Positions 1-9,774 of a DNA stretch of 64,000 nt are shown one piece after another. The first letter of the stretch is position 1; every line of letters starts with the position of its first letter. The stretch comes from Xenophilus aerolatus. GTDB taxonomy: Bacteria; Pseudomonadota; Gammaproteobacteria; Burkholderiales; Burkholderiaceae_C. A model generated the notes under the pieces. The model searched no databases. It saw only the letters and a list, made by a program, of their open reading frames with translations, and was not told the DNA's origin. The stretch lies in contig JASCNX010000001.1 of NCBI GenBank assembly GCA_029968055.1, positions 558,001 through 622,000 of the forward strand. Direction: 5' to 3'. The position numbers and the translations under genes are program-made.

Positions 1-613
1 CGGCGAAGAAGACGATCGGCGGCACCGCCGGCCGCCGGCGCAGCCCGAGCATGTAGCCCGCGTACAGCACCGAGGCAATCACCATCCAGACGTCGCCCTC
101 GTTGAAGGCCAGCCCGGTGAGTACCGCGAGCTGGCCGCGCGAGGCGACGACGACGATGCCCGCCAGCGTGACGGCCACGCCGAGCATCTGCAGCGCCGTC
201 ACCCGCAGCCCCATGAAGAGCACGCCGCCCAGCAGCACCAACACGGGGATGGTGCCCTGGATGATCGCGAGGTTGATCGCCGTGGTGTGGTGCGCGGCGG
301 CATAGAAGAGGGCGTTGAAGGCGGCAAAGCCGGCCGTGCCCATGATGGCGAGGTAGGGCCAGTGCGGGCGCAGCGTGTGCCAGTGGGCGGCTATCTCGCG
401 GCGCGCCGTGACGTACAACGCCACGCAGCAGATCGACCAGCGCGCCGTCGTCAGCATCATCGGCGAGATCTCGCCCACCGCCAGCCGCGCCGCGACGGCG
501 TTGCAGCCCCAGATCAGGGTGGTGAAGACCAGCAGCAGCCAGGCCTGGCCGTTGAACCACCGGTAGAGCGCCAGCAGGGGCGACCGCGGGGCGGCCGGGA
601 GAGGGGATCGCAT
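1..613 (-). CDS. EamA/DMT-family transporter, 3' part cut by window edge
   Basis: Reverse-strand reading from the ATG at 613 stays open to the window edge (about 204 residues). After a short N-terminal tail, LLLVFTTLIWGCNAVAAR is the typical first helix of an EamA/drug-metabolite transporter unit. It is followed by alternating hydrophobic helices (FNALFYAAAHHTTAINLAI, IPVLVLLGGVLFMGL, MLGVAVTLAGIVVVAS). About six helices are visible, so roughly the first EamA repeat and the start of the second are present. The family exports small metabolites or amino acids across the inner membrane; the substrate cannot be read from sequence. It diverges from the PII gene. The family call is firm; the stop codon lies outside the window. 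Confidence 0.85.
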   Translation of the reverse strand, partial: MRSPLPAAPRSPLLALYRWFNGQAWLLLVFTTLIWGCNAVAARLAVGEISPMMLTTARWSICCVALYVTARREIAAHWHTLRPHWPYLAIMGTAGFAAFNALFYAAAHHTTAINLAIIQGTIPVLVLLGGVLFMGLRVTALQMLGVAVTLAGIVVVASRGQLAVLTGLAFNEGDVWMVIASVLYAGYMLGLRRRPAVPPIVFFA

Positions 614-684
614 GACCCGGCAAGCGTACCAGCGGCGCCCCGCCGGCGTGCGGCGGCGGTCATCCGTCGGGCGTGGCGCGATAG

Positions 685-1113
<429 letters not shown>

Positions 1114-1159
1114 CGCGCTGAGGCCGGCGGCCGCCGGCCGAACCGGATTCAGTTCGCCA

Positions 1160-1759
1160 TCAAACCACTTGCGCCAGGCGGTCGCCGCCCGGATGGCGCG
1201 TCGCCTCCTCGCGCAGGGCCTGCAGCAGCCCGACCGGCTCGGTGCCGGTGCGCACCAGGTTCATCTGCCAGTCGCCCATGAAGCCCTCGCGCACGCTGTG
1301 GCCGAGGAAGTGCAGCAGCCCGTCGTAATAACCGGCGGTGTTGAGTATGCCGGTGGGTTTGTCGTGGTAACCCAGCTGGCGCCAGGTCCAGATCTCGAAC
1401 AGTTCCTCATACGTGCCGATGCCGCCGGCCAGCGCCACGAAGGCGTCGGCGCGCGCGCCCATCATGGCCTTGCGCTCGTGCATGGTGTCGACCACGTGCA
1501 GCTCGTCGCACAGAGTGTTGGCCAGCTCCCTGTCGACCAGCGCCTTGGGGATGATGCCGACGACCCGGCCGCCGGCCAGCCGTGTGGCCTCCGCCACCGC
1601 GCCCATCAGGCCCGTTCGACCGCCGCCGTAGACCAGTTGGCCGCCCTGCTGGCCGATCCAGTGTCCGACCGCCTTGGCGGCGTCGAGGTAGAGCTCGCCT
1701 TCGCCGGGGCGCGAGCCGCAGTAGACGCAAAGGGAAAAGGAGGGAGAGGAAGTGGTCAT
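1160..1759 (-). CDS. LOG-family (TIGR00730) Rossmann-fold protein
   Basis: 199 residues. It carries the nucleotide-binding GGGRTGLMG near residue 46 and the LOG signature GGIGTYEELFE near residue 112 (canonical PGGxGTxxE, with Ala-Gly before the second Gly here). The family includes cytokinin riboside 5'-monophosphate phosphoribohydrolases, often misannotated as lysine decarboxylases; bacterial members cleave nucleoside monophosphates. It is the last gene of a minus-strand run from the sigma factor at 4668, 30 bp after dgkA. The physiological substrate is unknown. Confidence 0.85.
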   Translation of the reverse strand: MTTSSPSFSLCVYCGSRPGEGELYLDAAKAVGHWIGQQGGQLVYGGGRTGLMGAVAEATRLAGGRVVGIIPKALVDRELANTLCDELHVVDTMHERKAMMGARADAFVALAGGIGTYEELFEIWTWRQLGYHDKPTGILNTAGYYDGLLHFLGHSVREGFMGDWQMNLVRTGTEPVGLLQALREEATRHPGGDRLAQVV

Positions 1760-1789
1760 GCGAAGAAGGATGCCGGCCGGCCGTGACCG

Positions 1790-2197
1790 TCAGGCGACGA
1801 AGATGCGTTGCCAGAGTGCGGCCAGCCAAATGCCGCCGGCCAGCAGGCTCGCCAGCAGCACGGCAGCACTGCCCATGTCCTTGGCGCGCTTGGAGAGGTC
1901 GTGCCACTCCGGACCGATGCGGTCGATGGCCGCCTCGACGGCGGTGTTGAGCAGTTCCACGACCATCACGATCACCACGCTGCCCGCCAGCAGGGCGACC
2001 TCGACCCAGCTGCGGCCGAGCCAGAAGGCCAGCGGCAGCATCACCACGGCCATCATCGCTTCCATGCGGAAAGCGGGCTCGCCCCAGCCGGCGCGCAGGC
2101 CGTTGAGCGAGTAGCCCGCGGCGTGCCACAGCCGGTTCAGGCCCTTGCGCGCCTTCTGCGGGTTCACGAGCGCGGGATCGGTGGGGGTGGTGCTCAT
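1790..2197 (-). CDS. dgkA: Diacylglycerol kinase, prokaryotic DgkA type
   Basis: 135 residues with three membrane helices. It phosphorylates diacylglycerol to phosphatidate in the inner membrane, recycling lipid from membrane-derived oligosaccharide or LPS decoration. Family signatures are visible: the amphipathic start GLNRLWHAAGYSLNGLRAGW, the catalytic E-LLNTAVEAAIDRIG helix, and KRAKDMGSAAVLLA before the last helix. Its ATG overlaps the stop of the upstream RDD gene (ATGA, 2194-2197), implying translational coupling. Confidence 0.92.
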   Translation of the reverse strand: MSTTPTDPALVNPQKARKGLNRLWHAAGYSLNGLRAGWGEPAFRMEAMMAVVMLPLAFWLGRSWVEVALLAGSVVIVMVVELLNTAVEAAIDRIGPEWHDLSKRAKDMGSAAVLLASLLAGGIWLAALWQRIFVA

Positions 2198-2769
2198 CGG
2201 CTCAGGGGTCGGGACGCGACAAGCCGGGTGCCGGCCCAGGCGTCATGCCAGAACTGGCGTTGCGGGTGGAAGCGGGCCAGCAGCGCCCAGACCACGACCC
2301 AGCCGGCGATCAGGACGACGGACTCGCCGCCCGACACCTTGAAGGGCAGCAGTGACAGCGCGGCCAGCGGCGGCAGGAACCAGATCCAGCTGAGCAGATA
2401 ACGGCCGAGCGCGCGCAGCTGTGTGACAGGCGCGCCATGGCGATCGACCAGGCGCAGGCCCCAGGTCTTCATCGCCAGGGTCTGGCCGCGCGACCAGAAC
2501 CAGGTGAAGTAGATGCCGAACACCACGAACAGGAAGGCCTGCAGCAGGTGGCGGCGCGAGTCCATGGCGTCTCGCATCTGGCCCAGCGTGCTGAACAGCC
2601 AGCCGGCCACGAACACTACGGCGAACATCAGCATGCCCTCGTAGAGCCAGCAGGCCATGCGGCGCCAGAGGCCGGGGGCTGTCAGTTCCGGAGCTGCCTG
2701 CGACCTGTCGGGGGGTGCTGCAGCCGCGATGGGCATGGGGGACGGAGGCGAAGTCGGCTGCGGGGGCAT
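2194..2769 (-). CDS. RDD-family membrane protein
   Basis: 191 residues from the ATG at 2769. A Pro/Ala-rich cytoplasmic N-terminus is followed by the RDD core: LWRRMACWLYEGMLMFAVVF, then a central loop GQTLAMKTWGLRLVDRHGAP typical of the family, then two more hydrophobic helices. RDD proteins are small 3-4 helix membrane proteins of poorly known function; some affect Na+/H+ exchange. It is in an operon with DUF3106 upstream (26 bp) and dgkA downstream (4-bp overlap). Confidence 0.85.
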   Translation of the reverse strand: MPPQPTSPPSPMPIAAAAPPDRSQAAPELTAPGLWRRMACWLYEGMLMFAVVFVAGWLFSTLGQMRDAMDSRRHLLQAFLFVVFGIYFTWFWSRGQTLAMKTWGLRLVDRHGAPVTQLRALGRYLLSWIWFLPPLAALSLLPFKVSGGESVVLIAGWVVVWALLARFHPQRQFWHDAWAGTRLVASRPLSR

Positions 2770-2795
2770 GCCCGCATTGTCCCGCACCGGCAAGG

Positions 2796-3632
2796 TCACT
2801 GCGCCGCAGGCGCAGGGTCGGAGGCAGCGGCCGGGGCCGTGGCAGCGGGCGTGGAAACGGCGGCGCCAGCGGCGGGTGCCGCCGATGGCTGCGGATACAT
2901 CGCCTCGGCCGAGGGCGGCACGGGCGCGAGCAGCGGCCCCTCGGCACGCGGCGGGGCGAGCTGGATGCGTGGGCCGCCATGACCCTGGAGGGCGCTGTCG
3001 GGAATGGGCGCCAGCTTGCGCTCCGGCACCGGGCGCAGAGGCAGCGCGGCCGTGGTCGGCACCGCCGCGCTGGCGGCGAGCTTGCGGCGCTCTTCTTCGC
3101 TGAGGGCCTGGTAGGCCTCCCACTTGGCCTTGCGCTCGTCGGCGGGCGCGAGCCGCTTGACCTCGGCGAAGTTCAGTCGCGCCTCGGCCCGGTCGCGCGC
3201 GCTCAGGCTGGCCCAGTCGGCCATCCGGCCGTGCAGGGTGGACTGCTCGTCGGCACTGAGCTTGTTGTAGTTGCGCGAAAGCACCAGCCACTTGCGCTTG
3301 TGCGCCTCGCTCAGTCCGTTCCAGTGCTGTGCGAGCGGCCGCAGGGCGGCCTGTTGCTCAGCGTTCAAGTCCGTCCAGAGCGGCTTGGCCGCTGCGGGCC
3401 GCGGCTTGGGGCTGGGCGCCGCTGTCTTGGCGGCATTCGTGCCGCCGCTCGCGGCGGGGGGCGCAGCCTGCGCAGACGCCGATTGCGGCGGCTGGCCCTG
3501 CGCCTGGGCCTCGAGTGCGACCCACCCGCCGACTGCCAGCGCCAAGGCGCCGACCGCCCCGATCGCGCGCACGACGGCGCGCAGTCCGGGGGTGGGACGC
3601 TGCTCGCTGGGGGTGGCGGACAGGAGGGGCAT
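2796..3632 (-). CDS. DUF3106-containing exported protein
   Basis: 278 residues from the ATG at 3632. A hydrophobic N-terminal segment (VVRAIGAVGALALAVGGWVA) looks like a signal anchor. An Ala/Pro-rich linker follows, then a charged helical core with WTDLNAEQQAALRPLAQHW and repeated W..L....R motifs typical of DUF3106, and a low-complexity Pro/Ala tail. This protein sits directly downstream of the sigma factor and DUF3619 genes in many Burkholderiales, so a role in the sigma regulon or envelope response is plausible but untested. Confidence 0.8.
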   Translation of the reverse strand: MPLLSATPSEQRPTPGLRAVVRAIGAVGALALAVGGWVALEAQAQGQPPQSASAQAAPPAASGGTNAAKTAAPSPKPRPAAAKPLWTDLNAEQQAALRPLAQHWNGLSEAHKRKWLVLSRNYNKLSADEQSTLHGRMADWASLSARDRAEARLNFAEVKRLAPADERKAKWEAYQALSEEERRKLAASAAVPTTAALPLRPVPERKLAPIPDSALQGHGGPRIQLAPPRAEGPLLAPVPPSAEAMYPQPSAAPAAGAAVSTPAATAPAAASDPAPAAQ

Positions 3633-3664
3633 GTGCGGTAAAAAGAACGGAGTTGCTGCTGGCG

Positions 3665-4102
3665 TCAGCGCGCCGACGCCTCGCGCTTGAGGAACTGGGC
3701 GAAACCGGGATCGGTGTAGGCGGCGGGCGGCAACTCGTCGGTCAGCAGGGCGGCGTCGACATCGGCGACTTCGGCCGTGCGGTCTTCCTCCTGCCAGACG
3801 GAAATGGTGACCAGGCCGGCGACCAGAGCCACCAGCGGCAGCACGCTGGCCACGCGCGTCCACCATCCACCGTCTCCGCCGCCGAGCAGGGCGGCGCCGC
3901 CCGTCATGCCGACCACTGCGCTCGCCGGCGCGGTGCGGGCCTGCACCACCTTGCGGCGGGCGAGCGCCTGCATGCGTCCTGCTCGCAGGCGCTCGGCAAT
4001 GTCGTGGGGCAGGTCGTGGCTGCCGGCCGACAGGCGGGCGGCCACGGCGCGGCCGAATCGCTCCTGCTGAGCGGTGGCGGTGGCGGTACTGGTTTTGGTC
4101 AT
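3665..4102 (-). CDS. DUF3619-family protein next to sigma factor, possible regulator
   Basis: 145 residues. A charged N-terminal half (QERFGRAVAARLSAGSHDLP) is followed by one transmembrane helix (ASVLPLVALVAGLVTISVW) and a short C-terminal periplasmic tail ending DPGFAQFLKREASAR. The start ATG overlaps the stop of the sigma gene by 4 bp (4099-4102). A one-helix protein translationally coupled to an ECF sigma resembles an anti-sigma arrangement, but no known anti-sigma domain is recognisable; that role is an inference from position and topology. Confidence 0.75.
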   Translation of the reverse strand: MTKTSTATATAQQERFGRAVAARLSAGSHDLPHDIAERLRAGRMQALARRKVVQARTAPASAVVGMTGGAALLGGGDGGWWTRVASVLPLVALVAGLVTISVWQEEDRTAEVADVDAALLTDELPPAAYTDPGFAQFLKREASAR

Positions 4103-4668
4103 AGCTGGATTCCCCTGGCCTTGAGGGCCTTGCTCAAGGCGTGGACGGCCCGCGAACAGTGCGTCTTGACGCTGCCTTCGGAGCAGCCCATGGCGGCAGC
4201 CGTCTCGGAAACGTCCATTTCCTCCCAGTAACGCATCAGAAAAGCCTCGCGTTGACGGGCCGGCAGGGCGGCGATCTGCTCCTCGATCTCATGGAAGATC
4301 TGTGCCCGGCGGGTCGTGTCCTCGGCGCTTTCGGTTTCTCGCGTGTCCGGATCGGACGCGAGGTTCTCAAGCAGGTCGAAATCGCCGCCGTCGTCGGCGG
4401 CGCTCTCGAAGTCGCTGAGGTTGGAAAACAATGCCCGCCGCGTCTTCTGGCGGCGGAACCAGTCCAGCGTGCAGTTCGACAGGATGCGCTGGAACAGCAT
4501 CGGCAGTTCGTTGGCCGGCTTGTCCCCATAGTGCTCCGCGAGCTTCATCATGCTGTCCTGCACGATGTCCAGGGCGGCTTCCTCGTCGCGCACGTGGTAG
4601 ACCGAGCGCTTGAAGGCCCGTTTCTCGACGCTCTTGAGGAAATCGGAGAGTTCTTGTTCGGATGCCAA
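4099..4668 (-). CDS. RNA polymerase sigma factor, ECF-like sigma-70
   Basis: 189 residues. Region 2 is visible as EEAALDIVQDSMMKLAEHYG with LDWFRRQK after it, and region 4 as ALPARQREAFLMRYWEEMD followed by an HTH (TAAAMGCSEGSVKTHCSRA). An acidic linker sits between them. The first codon is TTG at 4666-4668; the residues after it (ASEQELSDFLKSVEKRAF) match the family start, so TTG initiation is preferred over the internal methionines near residue 40. It leads a six-gene operon and diverges from ilvI. The target promoters are unknown. Confidence 0.88.
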   Translation of the reverse strand: MASEQELSDFLKSVEKRAFKRSVYHVRDEEAALDIVQDSMMKLAEHYGDKPANELPMLFQRILSNCTLDWFRRQKTRRALFSNLSDFESAADDGGDFDLLENLASDPDTRETESAEDTTRRAQIFHEIEEQIAALPARQREAFLMRYWEEMDVSETAAAMGCSEGSVKTHCSRAVHALSKALKARGIQL

Positions 4669-4778
4669 GCGAGAGGCCGCGCGGGTCAGGCGCGTGGTGG
4701 GGTGGGGCGGCGGGATGCCTTGTTTTGGGCGGCGGCGATTATGGCATCGGCCCCTTTTTCGTGCGGCGGCGCGTTTCG

Positions 4779-4925
4779 ATGGCCCGTCGCGGTGCCATAA
4801 TCACGGGTTGCAAGTCAAACGGCAAACGGGTCACTGCCCGGCGGAACATCCTCGTCCGCCCATGGTTTTGGTCCTAAGTCCCGACGCGGTCCCACAAGGG
4901 CTGGCAAGGGGCACCCAAGGTTTTT
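4779..4925 (+). promoter_or_regulatory. ilvI leader region with possible Ile-Leu-Val leader peptide and weak attenuator
   Basis: The 289-bp gap 4669-4957 separates the divergent sigma gene from ilvI. A 32-codon reading frame, 4779-4877, contains ATA ATC and later the run AAC ATC CTC GTC (Asn-Ile-Leu-Val) ten codons before its TAA. About 10 bp after the stop an imperfect stem (GGTCCC at 4888-4893 with GGCACC at 4910-4915) is followed by TTTTT at 4921-4925. This is the layout expected of branched-chain amino acid attenuation, but the stem is weak and no SD precedes the leader ATG. Treat as a hypothesis. Confidence 0.35.
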
Positions 4926-4957
4926 CGTTCCCGAAAACTCGAAAGGTTCATCTCAAA

Positions 4958-6733
4958 ATGGAAATCTCCAAGGCGGAACTCGCCAGCGCTGCCGCTGTCA
5001 CCGGCAGCCAGACTCAAGATCTCATGGGCGCCGAAGTGCTGATCAAGGCACTGCAGGCCGAAGGCACGAAATACATCTGGGGCTATCCCGGTGGCGCCGT
5101 GCTCTACATCTACGACGCGCTCTACAAGCAGGACACCATCCAGCACGTGCTGGTGCGCCACGAGCAGGCGGCTGTCCACGCCGCAGACGGCTACGCCCGC
5201 GCCACCGGCGATGTCGGCGTGGCCCTCGTCACCTCGGGGCCCGGCCTCACGAATGCCGTCACGGGCATCGCAACGGCGTACATGGATTCGATCCCGATGG
5301 TGATCATCTCGGGACAGGTGCCGACGCCGGCGATCGGGCTGGACGCGTTCCAGGAGTGCGACACGGTGGGCATCACCCGCCCCATCGTCAAGCACAACTT
5401 CCTCGTCAAGGACGCGAAGGACATCGCGCTGACGATGAAGAAGGCCTTCCACATCGCCCGCAGCGGCCGACCCGGCCCGGTGGTGGTGGACATCCCGAAG
5501 GATGTTTCTTTCAAGAAGACGCCGTACGCCGGCTATCCCGACAAGGTCGAGATGCGCTCGTACAACCCGGTCAGGAAGGGCCATGGCGGACAGATCCGCA
5601 AGGCGCTCCAACTGCTGCTGAACGCAAAGCGACCCTACATCTACACCGGCGGCGGCGTGCTGCTGGGCAACGCGACCCACGAGCTGCGCACGCTGGTCGA
5701 CATGCTGGGCTATCCGGTCACCAATACGCTGATGGGCCTGGGCGCCTACCCGGCGAGCGACCGCAAGTTCCTCGGCATGCTGGGCATGCACGGCACCATC
5801 GAGGCCAACAACGCGATGCAGAACTGCGACGTGCTGCTGGCCGTGGGCGCGCGTTTCGATGACCGCGTGATCGGCAATCCCAAGCATTTCGCGCAGAACG
5901 AACGCAAGATCATCCACATCGACATCGATCCGTCGAGCATCTCCAAGCGCGTGAAGGTCGACGTGCCGATCGTCGGCGACGTGAAGGACGTGCTGACCGA
6001 ACTGATCTCGATGATTCGCGAGAGCAGCACCAAGCCCGACGCCGGTGCGCTGGCCGACTGGTGGAAGACCATCGAAGCCTGGCGCAGTCGCGACTGCCTC
6101 AAGTACGACCGTGGCAACACCGAGGTGATCAAGCCGCAGTACGTGGTCGAGACGCTCTGGAACATGACCAAGGACACGGAGACGTACATCACGTCGGACG
6201 TGGGCCAGCACCAGATGTGGGCCGCGCAGTACTACCGTTTCGACGAGCCGCGCCGCTGGGTCAACTCGGGCGGCCTGGGCACCATGGGCGTGGGCATCCC
6301 CTACGCGATGGGCATCAAGCTCGCCAAGCCCGAGGCCGAGGTGTTCACGATCACCGGCGAAGGCTCGGTGCAGATGTGCATCCAGGAACTGTCGACCTGC
6401 CTGCAGTACAACACGCCGATCAAGATCTGCTCGCTCAACAATCGCTACCTGGGCATGGTGCGCCAGTGGCAGGAGATCGAGTATTCCGGCCGCTACAGCC
6501 ACAGCTACATGGACGCGCTGCCCAACTTCGTGAAGCTGGCCGAGGCGTACGGGCATGTCGGCATGCTGATCGAGCGCCCGCAGGACGTCGAGCCCGCGCT
6601 GCGCGAGGCGCGCAAGCTCAAGGACCGTACCGTGTTCATGGACTTCCGCACCGACCCCACCGAGAACGTGTTCCCGATGGTCCAGGCCGGCAAGGGCATC
6701 ACGGAGATGCTGCTGGGGTCGGAAGACCTTTGA
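4958..6733 (+). CDS. ilvI: Acetolactate synthase (AHAS) large subunit
   Basis: 591 residues from the ATG at 4958, preceded by GAAAGG at 4941-4946. It condenses two pyruvates to acetolactate, or pyruvate with 2-ketobutyrate, using TPP and FAD, in the first common step of Val/Leu/Ile synthesis. Visible marks are the N-terminal ALQAEGTKYIWGYPGGAV, the catalytic Glu region LVRHEQAAVHAADGYAR, the Rossmann-like central domain, and the TPP-binding GEGSVQMCIQEL with NNRYLGMVRQWQ. An in-frame ATG exists at 4862, but the family N-terminus and the SD favour 4958. ilvH and ilvC follow. Confidence 0.95.
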   Translation: MEISKAELASAAAVTGSQTQDLMGAEVLIKALQAEGTKYIWGYPGGAVLYIYDALYKQDTIQHVLVRHEQAAVHAADGYARATGDVGVALVTSGPGLTNAVTGIATAYMDSIPMVIISGQVPTPAIGLDAFQECDTVGITRPIVKHNFLVKDAKDIALTMKKAFHIARSGRPGPVVVDIPKDVSFKKTPYAGYPDKVEMRSYNPVRKGHGGQIRKALQLLLNAKRPYIYTGGGVLLGNATHELRTLVDMLGYPVTNTLMGLGAYPASDRKFLGMLGMHGTIEANNAMQNCDVLLAVGARFDDRVIGNPKHFAQNERKIIHIDIDPSSISKRVKVDVPIVGDVKDVLTELISMIRESSTKPDAGALADWWKTIEAWRSRDCLKYDRGNTEVIKPQYVVETLWNMTKDTETYITSDVGQHQMWAAQYYRFDEPRRWVNSGGLGTMGVGIPYAMGIKLAKPEAEVFTITGEGSVQMCIQELSTCLQYNTPIKICSLNNRYLGMVRQWQEIEYSGRYSHSYMDALPNFVKLAEAYGHVGMLIERPQDVEPALREARKLKDRTVFMDFRTDPTENVFPMVQAGKGITEMLLGSEDL

Positions 6734-6740
6734 AGACGGA

Positions 6741-8616
<1,876 letters not shown>

Positions 8617-8640
8617 TCGGGCCATTCACCCCGACGACAA

Positions 8641-8669
8641 GGGCCATCGCGCAGGCGATGGCCCTTTTT
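8641..8669 (+). terminator. Rho-independent terminator after ilvC
   Basis: GGGCCATCGC, loop GCAG, GCGATGGCCC form a perfect 10-bp stem, followed directly by TTTTT. It closes the ilvIHC transcript 24 bp after the ilvC stop. Confidence 0.92.
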
Positions 8670-8765
8670 CATTGACTACACTGCCCGTTTCGTCGCGAGG
8701 CGCTCGCGACACCATGAATTCGATAGCTGCTCCCGCACGATCCACGGGCGCTGGAGGCCAATTTG

Positions 8766-9590
8766 ATGCATCACGACACGCCGCTCGGCGAGCCCCTGCC
8801 GCGCAAGCGCCGCAAGGGCATCTACATTCTGCCGAACCTGTTCACGCTGGCGGCACTGTTCGGCGGCTTCTACGCCATCGTGATGGCGATGAACGCGCGC
8901 TTCGACCTGGCCACCATCGGCGTGTTCTCGGCCATGATCCTCGACAGCCTGGACGGCCGCGTCGCACGCATGACGAACACGCAGAGCGCGTTCGGCGAGC
9001 AGATGGATTCGCTGTCGGACATGGTGTCCTTCGGCGCTGCGCCCGCGCTCATCGCCTACGAATGGTCGCTCAAGGGACTGGGCCGCTGGGGCTGGATCGC
9101 GGCCTTCGTGTATTGCGCCTGCGCGGCGCTGCGGCTCGCCCGCTTCAACGTCAACACGGGCGTGGTCGACAAGCGCTGGTTCCAGGGGTTGCCGTCGCCG
9201 GCGGCTGCGGCGCTCGTGGCCGGCTTCATCTGGCTCATGACGGAGTGGGGCAAGCGCGGCAGCGATGTCTGGTACCTCTCGTGGCAGCAGATCACCTGGA
9301 TCACCTTCTTCTTCACGCTCTATGCGGGCCTGACGATGGTGACCAACGCCCCCTTCTACAGCTTCAAGGACATGCAGGTGAAGAAGAGCGTGCCTTTCGC
9401 GACCATCGTGCTCATCGCGCTGGGCATCGCCGTGATCAACATCCATCCGCCCACGGTGCTGTTCGGCCTCTTCGTGGCTTACGGCTTCAGTGGCTATGTG
9501 ATCTACGCCTGGCGCAAGGCCAAGGGGCAGCCGGTGAGCGTGATCAGCGTGTCGACCGACGAGCCCGACGAGCGGGGCTTGCACAACTGA
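8766..9590 (+). CDS. pssA: CDP-diacylglycerol–serine O-phosphatidyltransferase
   Basis: 274 residues. It makes phosphatidylserine from CDP-diacylglycerol and serine in the inner membrane. The CDP-alcohol phosphatidyltransferase motif DG(x2)AR(x8)G(x3)D(x3)D is fully present (DGRVAR, then GEQMDSLSD). About eight hydrophobic segments surround it. The ATG at 8766 is preferred to the in-frame TTG one codon upstream. The region just upstream (about 8715-8762) resembles a Comamonadaceae intergenic repeat. Its position between ilvC and leuA is a common gene order in this family. Confidence 0.93.
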   Translation: MHHDTPLGEPLPRKRRKGIYILPNLFTLAALFGGFYAIVMAMNARFDLATIGVFSAMILDSLDGRVARMTNTQSAFGEQMDSLSDMVSFGAAPALIAYEWSLKGLGRWGWIAAFVYCACAALRLARFNVNTGVVDKRWFQGLPSPAAAALVAGFIWLMTEWGKRGSDVWYLSWQQITWITFFFTLYAGLTMVTNAPFYSFKDMQVKKSVPFATIVLIALGIAVINIHPPTVLFGLFVAYGFSGYVIYAWRKAKGQPVSVISVSTDEPDERGLHN

Positions 9591-9609
9591 GCGGGCCCTG
9601 TGTTAAAGT
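9579..9609 (+). promoter_or_regulatory. Candidate leuA leader promoter
   Basis: TTGCAC (9579-9584) and an extended -10 TG-T-TAAAGT (9601-9609) are 19 bp apart. The predicted start is within a few bases of the leader peptide ATG at 9620. The spacing is slightly long, so this is a tentative promoter inferred from sequence only. Confidence 0.4.
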
Positions 9610-9619
9610 CCGCGGCTCC

Positions 9620-9673
9620 ATGAAGCAGATCGCGCTGGCCCTACTAATCATCCCCCACGGGCGGAGACGGTAG
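9620..9673 (+). CDS. leuA leader peptide (attenuation), 17 aa
   Basis: A 17-codon frame [17 protein letters not shown] followed by TAG. The codon run CTG GCC CTA CTA ATC ATC gives three Leu, including two rare CTA codons, and two Ile. A strong terminator hairpin begins 23 bp after the stop, and leuA begins 102 bp after it. This is the architecture of a translating-ribosome attenuator: stalling at Leu codons when leucyl-tRNA is scarce would favour an antiterminator. The arrangement is visible; the mechanism is inferred from proteobacterial leu leaders. Confidence 0.72.
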   Translation: MKQIALALLIIPHGRRR

Positions 9674-9695
9674 AGCGCGCGCGCATCCCATCACC

Positions 9696-9733
9696 ACGGC
9701 CCGTTCGCACCAGCAACGGGCCGTTCTGCTTTT
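9696..9733 (+). terminator. Attenuator hairpin before leuA
   Basis: ACGGCCCGTT (9696-9705) and AACGGGCCGT (9715-9724) form a perfect 10-bp stem with a 9-nt loop, followed by TCTGCTTTT. It lies between the Leu/Ile leader peptide and the leuA start, so it is most likely a conditional terminator. Confidence 0.82.
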
Positions 9734-9774
9734 GGGGTTGCTGGTCGATTCCCACCCATCACAGAGAAATCGAC

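Noticed and set aside
4610-4957. N-terminal extension of ilvI back to 4610
   Set aside because: The extra 116 residues are unrelated to AHAS, overlap the sigma gene's 5' end, and the SD and family start support 4958.
4874-6556. Very long minus-strand frame opposite ilvI, and similar ones opposite leuA and pssA
   Set aside because: Antisense frames caused by G/C-rich third positions of the real genes; His/Val/Arg-rich translations without domains.
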